DNA of 8,698 nucleotides, taken from the NCBI GenBank assembly GCA_045106825.1, contig JBGCFH010000431.1, positions 1-8,698 on the forward strand, given 5' to 3'. A program made the translations under genes and the position numbers. The notes beneath the pieces are model-generated. The model had not been told where the DNA came from. It saw nothing but the letters and a program-made list of their open reading frames with translations, and searched no databases. Positions 6,358 through 8,698 of the stretch are shown piece after piece (within the stretch, counting starts at the first letter, position 1; the number at the start of each line of letters is the position of its first letter). This stretch comes from CAWVWD01 sp045106825 (GTDB lineage: Bacteria; Bacteroidota; Bacteroidia; Chitinophagales; Saprospiraceae).

Positions 6358-6732
6358 TCATGTTTTTTTCAATCGATTAGTTGATTTTTTCTTTTTTTCA
6401 ACCTTTTCCTGATTTTGCTCCCGTTCTTTTTTCTTAGCATCAATATCATCGACTAATTCATTCGTTCCGTCTTTCACCTCTTCCCAGCTATTTTTTAAAT
6501 TTTTTTTCGCCTTTTTTGATGCTTTTTTAAAATCCTTACCAACGTTACTATTTTCCGCTTTTTTAATTCCTCTCTGAACAGATTTTTTCGTCTTTTTAGT
6601 TTGTTTCTTAACATCCTTTTTGATGTCTTTGATTTTCTCTTGACGATCCTCTTTGCGTTCTTCACGGTTTTGAGCCGAAATAGTCGTGGTAGCGATACCT
6701 AAAATTACTACTAATAGCATTAATTGTTTCAT
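6358..6732 (-). CDS. Secreted lysine-rich small protein, function unknown
   Basis: The 124-residue product begins with a clear Sec signal peptide: MKQLMLLVVILGIATTTISA (1-20), hydrophobic, with likely signal peptidase I cleavage after Ala20 before QNREE. There is no lipobox cysteine. The mature part is about 30 percent lysine, extremely basic, and rich in Glu, Asp and Gln with almost no hydrophobic residues. It has repeated KK spacing (for example KKQTKKTKKSVQRGIKKAE at 41-59), suggesting an extended or coiled-coil helix. Lysine-rich periplasmic proteins of this look are annotated as hypothetical in Bacteroidota. Binding to acidic surface polymer or extracellular DNA is possible but only inference. 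The leader AAACAACCAAAA just before ATG is shared with alkD. A palindromic repeat sits upstream at 6760-6935. No promoter match was found. Confidence 0.8.
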   Translation of the reverse strand: MKQLMLLVVILGIATTTISAQNREERKEDRQEKIKDIKKDVKKQTKKTKKSVQRGIKKAENSNVGKDFKKASKKAKKNLKNSWEEVKDGTNELVDDIDAKKKEREQNQEKVEKKKKSTNRLKKT

Positions 6733-6759
6733 AGTTTTGGTTGTTTTGTTAAATATAAA

Positions 6760-6935
6760 GGCAAACGCATCAGAATGATTCTAATTATCATTAAAGCATT
6801 TCAACAAGTTGAAATATTATACTTACGCAGATTATCACAGATTTTCGCAGATACTTTGATTGACTGCTCAATAAAACTACAATTTACAAAGTAAATTATA
6901 TAAAATCTGCGTGAGCAATTTTTGATGCGTTTGCC
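6760..6935. repeat. Palindromic element C with inner GCAGATT repeats
   Basis: Outer arms GGCAAACGCATCA (6760-6772) and TGATGCGTTTGCC (6923-6935) are perfect 13-base inverted repeats. Inside, CTTACGCAGATT (6822-6833) faces its inverse at 6904-6915 with one mismatch. The left inner arm continues as three units of exactly 10 bases: CGCAGATTAT, CACAGATTTT, CGCAGATACT (6826-6855). The plan, unrelated outer arms around facing inner repeats, copies elements A and B, but with a different inner repeat. It lies in the divergent gap between the lysine-rich protein and the sulfotransferase. The remainder of this gap (6936-7052) shows nothing clear. Confidence 0.65.
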
Positions 6936-7052
6936 CTTGTTAAAGATTTATAACCCTTAGACGTAAGTATTCTGAATTTCGTGTGTTCTAACAATAATTT
7001 CTTCGTTCATTTATAGATTATTTATAACCGAAAAACATTGATTTTATTTTCA

Positions 7053-7080
7053 TTGATTTTCATAAACCTTACTATATTTG
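7053..7080 (+). promoter_or_regulatory. Possible promoter of the sulfotransferase gene
   Basis: TATATTTG at 7073-7080 matches the TAnnTTTG -7 box exactly, with TTG at 7053-7055 and a 17-base spacer. It ends only three bases before the ATG at 7084, so transcription would start at or just inside the start codon. Either the mRNA is leaderless, the true start is further downstream, or the match is chance in AT-rich DNA. Confidence 0.3.
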
Positions 7081-7083
7081 ATA

Positions 7084-8163
7084 ATGATTAAACTCTTATA
7101 CAATGCTTTTTCGTTACAAAAAAATAGCCTTCGACGACCAACTTTAAAACGGTTTTTTATCATTTTAATCGTTGTACCTTCAATGCTAATTCATATTTTG
7201 GTAACAAGATTTTTCTTGTTATTAGATACAATTTTTTATCCTGACTTTGAACAAAAAAACGTTGATAAAGCTGTATTTATCATCGGTGTTCCGAGAAGTG
7301 GCACTTCATTCTTATTAAACCTGTTGGCAAATAACCGAGAAGCATTTACAGGTTTTCAATTATGGGAATTAATATTTGCTCCTTCGATTCTTCAAAAGAA
7401 ATTTTGCTTATTTATCAGTAGAATTTTTCCAATAAAAAAAATTCAATTGCTGATTGAAAAACTATTTTTTAAACGAATGAAAGGTATTCATGACTTAGAT
7501 TTAGCAGCTTTTGAAGAAGATGAATTACTTTATTTATATGACTTAAAATCCGTGTATTTAACATTTATATTTCCCGAATTAGAAGATATTCATCAACTTA
7601 TTTACCCAGATAATAAAGACAATTTGGGAGAAAGGATTCAACAACAACATTTTTATAAATCATTAATAAAGAGACATTTATACGTTTTTAATAAAAATGA
7701 AAATAAATACTTTTTATCCAAAAACCCGATTCATCCAATTCGTTTAGATAGCTTAACTACTGTTTTTCCAAATGCACAATATTTATATTTACAACGACCT
7801 TTAAAAAAGACAATTGCATCAACGATAAGTTTGAATAATCAACTGTATAGTTACTTCTGTTCTATCCCAAAAAATAATCATGAATTACGTCAAAAAACAA
7901 TTCATATGTTGATAGAATGGCAGCAATATTTCAATGATTTTGAAAAAAAATATGATGGACAAAAACTAACCGTCGATTTTAAAAACATGGTCAAACATCC
8001 ATCGAATGAAGCTCAAAAAATTCATTATTGGCTACAAATAATTATTAATAATGACTATCAAATATTTTTAAAGCAACAAGACGATTTCTCTAAAAATTAT
8101 AAAAGTTCGCACCAATATCAACCGTTGACTAAAGATGAACAGCAATTGATTAAACTAATTTAA
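7084..8163 (+). CDS. PAPS-dependent sulfotransferase family protein, membrane-associated
   Basis: This 359-residue protein is expected to transfer sulfate from PAPS to a carbohydrate, lipid or similar acceptor. The 5'-phosphosulfate loop is FIIGVPRSGTSFLLNLL (65-81). KNPIHPIRLDSL (213-224) and FPNAQYLYLQRPLKKTIAS (228-246) match the middle region of the family, with R238 and S246 as the likely 3'-phosphate contacts. These motifs point to the Sulfotransfer_3-type branch. Residues about 23-50 are strongly hydrophobic with few charges, suggesting membrane attachment ahead of a cytoplasmic domain. ATG at 7084 was preferred to the TTG at 7078, which lies in a possible -7 box. The next ATG, at codon 34, would cut the hydrophobic segment. 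No PAPS synthesis or polysaccharide genes are in the window, so the acceptor is unknown. Confidence 0.85.
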   Translation: MIKLLYNAFSLQKNSLRRPTLKRFFIILIVVPSMLIHILVTRFFLLLDTIFYPDFEQKNVDKAVFIIGVPRSGTSFLLNLLANNREAFTGFQLWELIFAPSILQKKFCLFISRIFPIKKIQLLIEKLFFKRMKGIHDLDLAAFEEDELLYLYDLKSVYLTFIFPELEDIHQLIYPDNKDNLGERIQQQHFYKSLIKRHLYVFNKNENKYFLSKNPIHPIRLDSLTTVFPNAQYLYLQRPLKKTIASTISLNNQLYSYFCSIPKNNHELRQKTIHMLIEWQQYFNDFEKKYDGQKLTVDFKNMVKHPSNEAQKIHYWLQIIINNDYQIFLKQQDDFSKNYKSSHQYQPLTKDEQQLIKLI

Positions 8164-8407
8164 TAAATATCGTTAAAGGCTTTTTTGGATTTGGCATCTG
8201 GCTGTTTTACATCTTAAATTTGAATTAGGATTGATAAACAAATAAATAGACATTCTTCGCTGCTTCTTTTTTTCCTTATTTTCCACTTCAAATTTGGTTA
8301 CTTATCCCGATAAACGCCCACTTTTGAAGCAAAAACTGAGAAAAAAATAATCTACCGAGAGAACGTACATTTATTTATTAGTGTTATCAAATGATAAAAA
8401 AGTTAAA
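8164..8407. other. Intergenic stretch with two small inverted repeats
   Basis: No convincing reading frame or strong terminator follows the sulfotransferase. Two small structures are visible: CTTCAAA (8286-8292) with TTTGAAG (8323-8329), and the palindrome TTATCA-AA-TGATAA (8384-8397), which sits just past the transposase remnant's stop codon. The second might be near an old insertion sequence end, but no partner end was found. Confidence 0.3.
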
Positions 8408-8581
8408 TTAATAAATACGCTTAAAGTTATGTAAAGCAGTAGCAACAAGCATTACATCATCATTCCAACCTTTTTTACGTCCCCTGAATTTATGACTTGC
8501 AATTCTTGATATTTTAATCCCACCAATACTATGTTCTACTCTTATTCTTGTAGTTCCCAGCCATTCTCGGTTTAAAAATTT
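8408..8581 (-). pseudogene. C-terminal remnant of an IS5-like (DDE) transposase
   Basis: The 57-codon frame ending at TAA 8408-8410 reads REWLGTTRIRVEHSIGGIK, then ISRIASHKFRGRKKGWNDD and VMLVATALHNFKRIY. This is the typical C-terminus of IS5-family/DDE_Tnp_4 transposases. The catalytic Glu lies in VEH, and the R(3)E(6)K spacing of the C1 signature is intact. Upstream, the frame meets a stop at 8582-8584, and none of the catalytic Asp regions can be found in the remaining sequence to 8698. The rest of the transposase (normally well over 200 residues) is missing, so this is a decayed fragment. Terminal inverted repeats were not identified. Confidence 0.82.
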
Positions 8582-8593
8582 TTATAATGCGTT

Positions 8594-8698
8594 TTATAAA
8601 GAATTGATGCTTTTAATGACTTTTTTGCTTAAATAAGAACATTCGACAGGCGATTTTAAATCGAATGTCGTCAACTTAAGGAAAAGAACTAAGTTTTT
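8594..8698 (-). CDS. Possible C-terminal end of a gene running off the window
   Basis: A minus-strand frame is open from the right edge for 34 codons to TAA at 8594-8596, ending in SYLSKKVIKSINSL. The other two minus frames contain stops at once. I recognise no family. A stretch this short stays open by chance fairly often, and it contains the inverted repeat ACATTCGA (8639-8646) and TCGAATGT (8661-8668). Upstream sequence beyond the window is needed to decide. Confidence 0.25.
   Translation of the reverse strand, partial: KNLVLFLKLTTFDLKSPVECSYLSKKVIKSINSL

Noticed and set aside
6826..6855. CRISPR-like array in the GCAGATT repeats
   Set aside because: The units are about 10 bases with no spacers, so they are a small tandem repeat.

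Overview
The window looks like a chromosomal segment from a low-GC member of the Bacteroidota, most likely a flavobacterium. The evidence is strongly AT-rich DNA, A-rich leaders without Shine-Dalgarno sequences, promoters of the Bacteroidota type (TTG, spacer, TAnnTTTG), a double-glycine leader peptide of the style common in this phylum, and short extragenic repeats. No rRNA, tRNA or CRISPR array was seen.

Layout. Positions 1-141 hold a compound palindromic repeat with two REP-like units. A SulP-family anion transporter (157-1863, minus) follows; its usual C-terminal STAS domain is replaced by an NTF2-like domain. Divergent from it is a Crp/Fnr-family regulator (2015-2710, plus), whose promoter overlaps a CRP-like palindrome. 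Between this regulator and an AlkD-type DNA glycosylase (3221-3886, minus) lies an unlisted 38-residue peptide gene (2954-3070, minus). It has a double-glycine leader, an acidic DxDxDG tail and a consensus promoter of its own. A second REP compound (3899-4031) sits just upstream of alkD. Next come an MsbA/BmrA-like ABC exporter (4229-6037, plus) with a strong terminator, and a small secreted lysine-rich protein (6358-6732, minus) with a third palindromic repeat upstream. A membrane-anchored sulfotransferase (7084-8163, plus) follows, then a decayed IS5-like transposase tail (8408-8581, minus). A possible C-terminus of another gene runs off the right end.

Functionally this is a mosaic of single-gene units rather than one operon: nearly every gene has its own orientation or promoter. 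The clearest regulatory link is the Crp-like protein, which probably controls its own promoter and perhaps the divergent SulP gene. The most unusual items are the double-glycine peptide, the SulP-NTF2 fusion, the AlkD with Thr in place of the lesion-contacting Trp187, and three palindromic elements whose outer arms differ from locus to locus.
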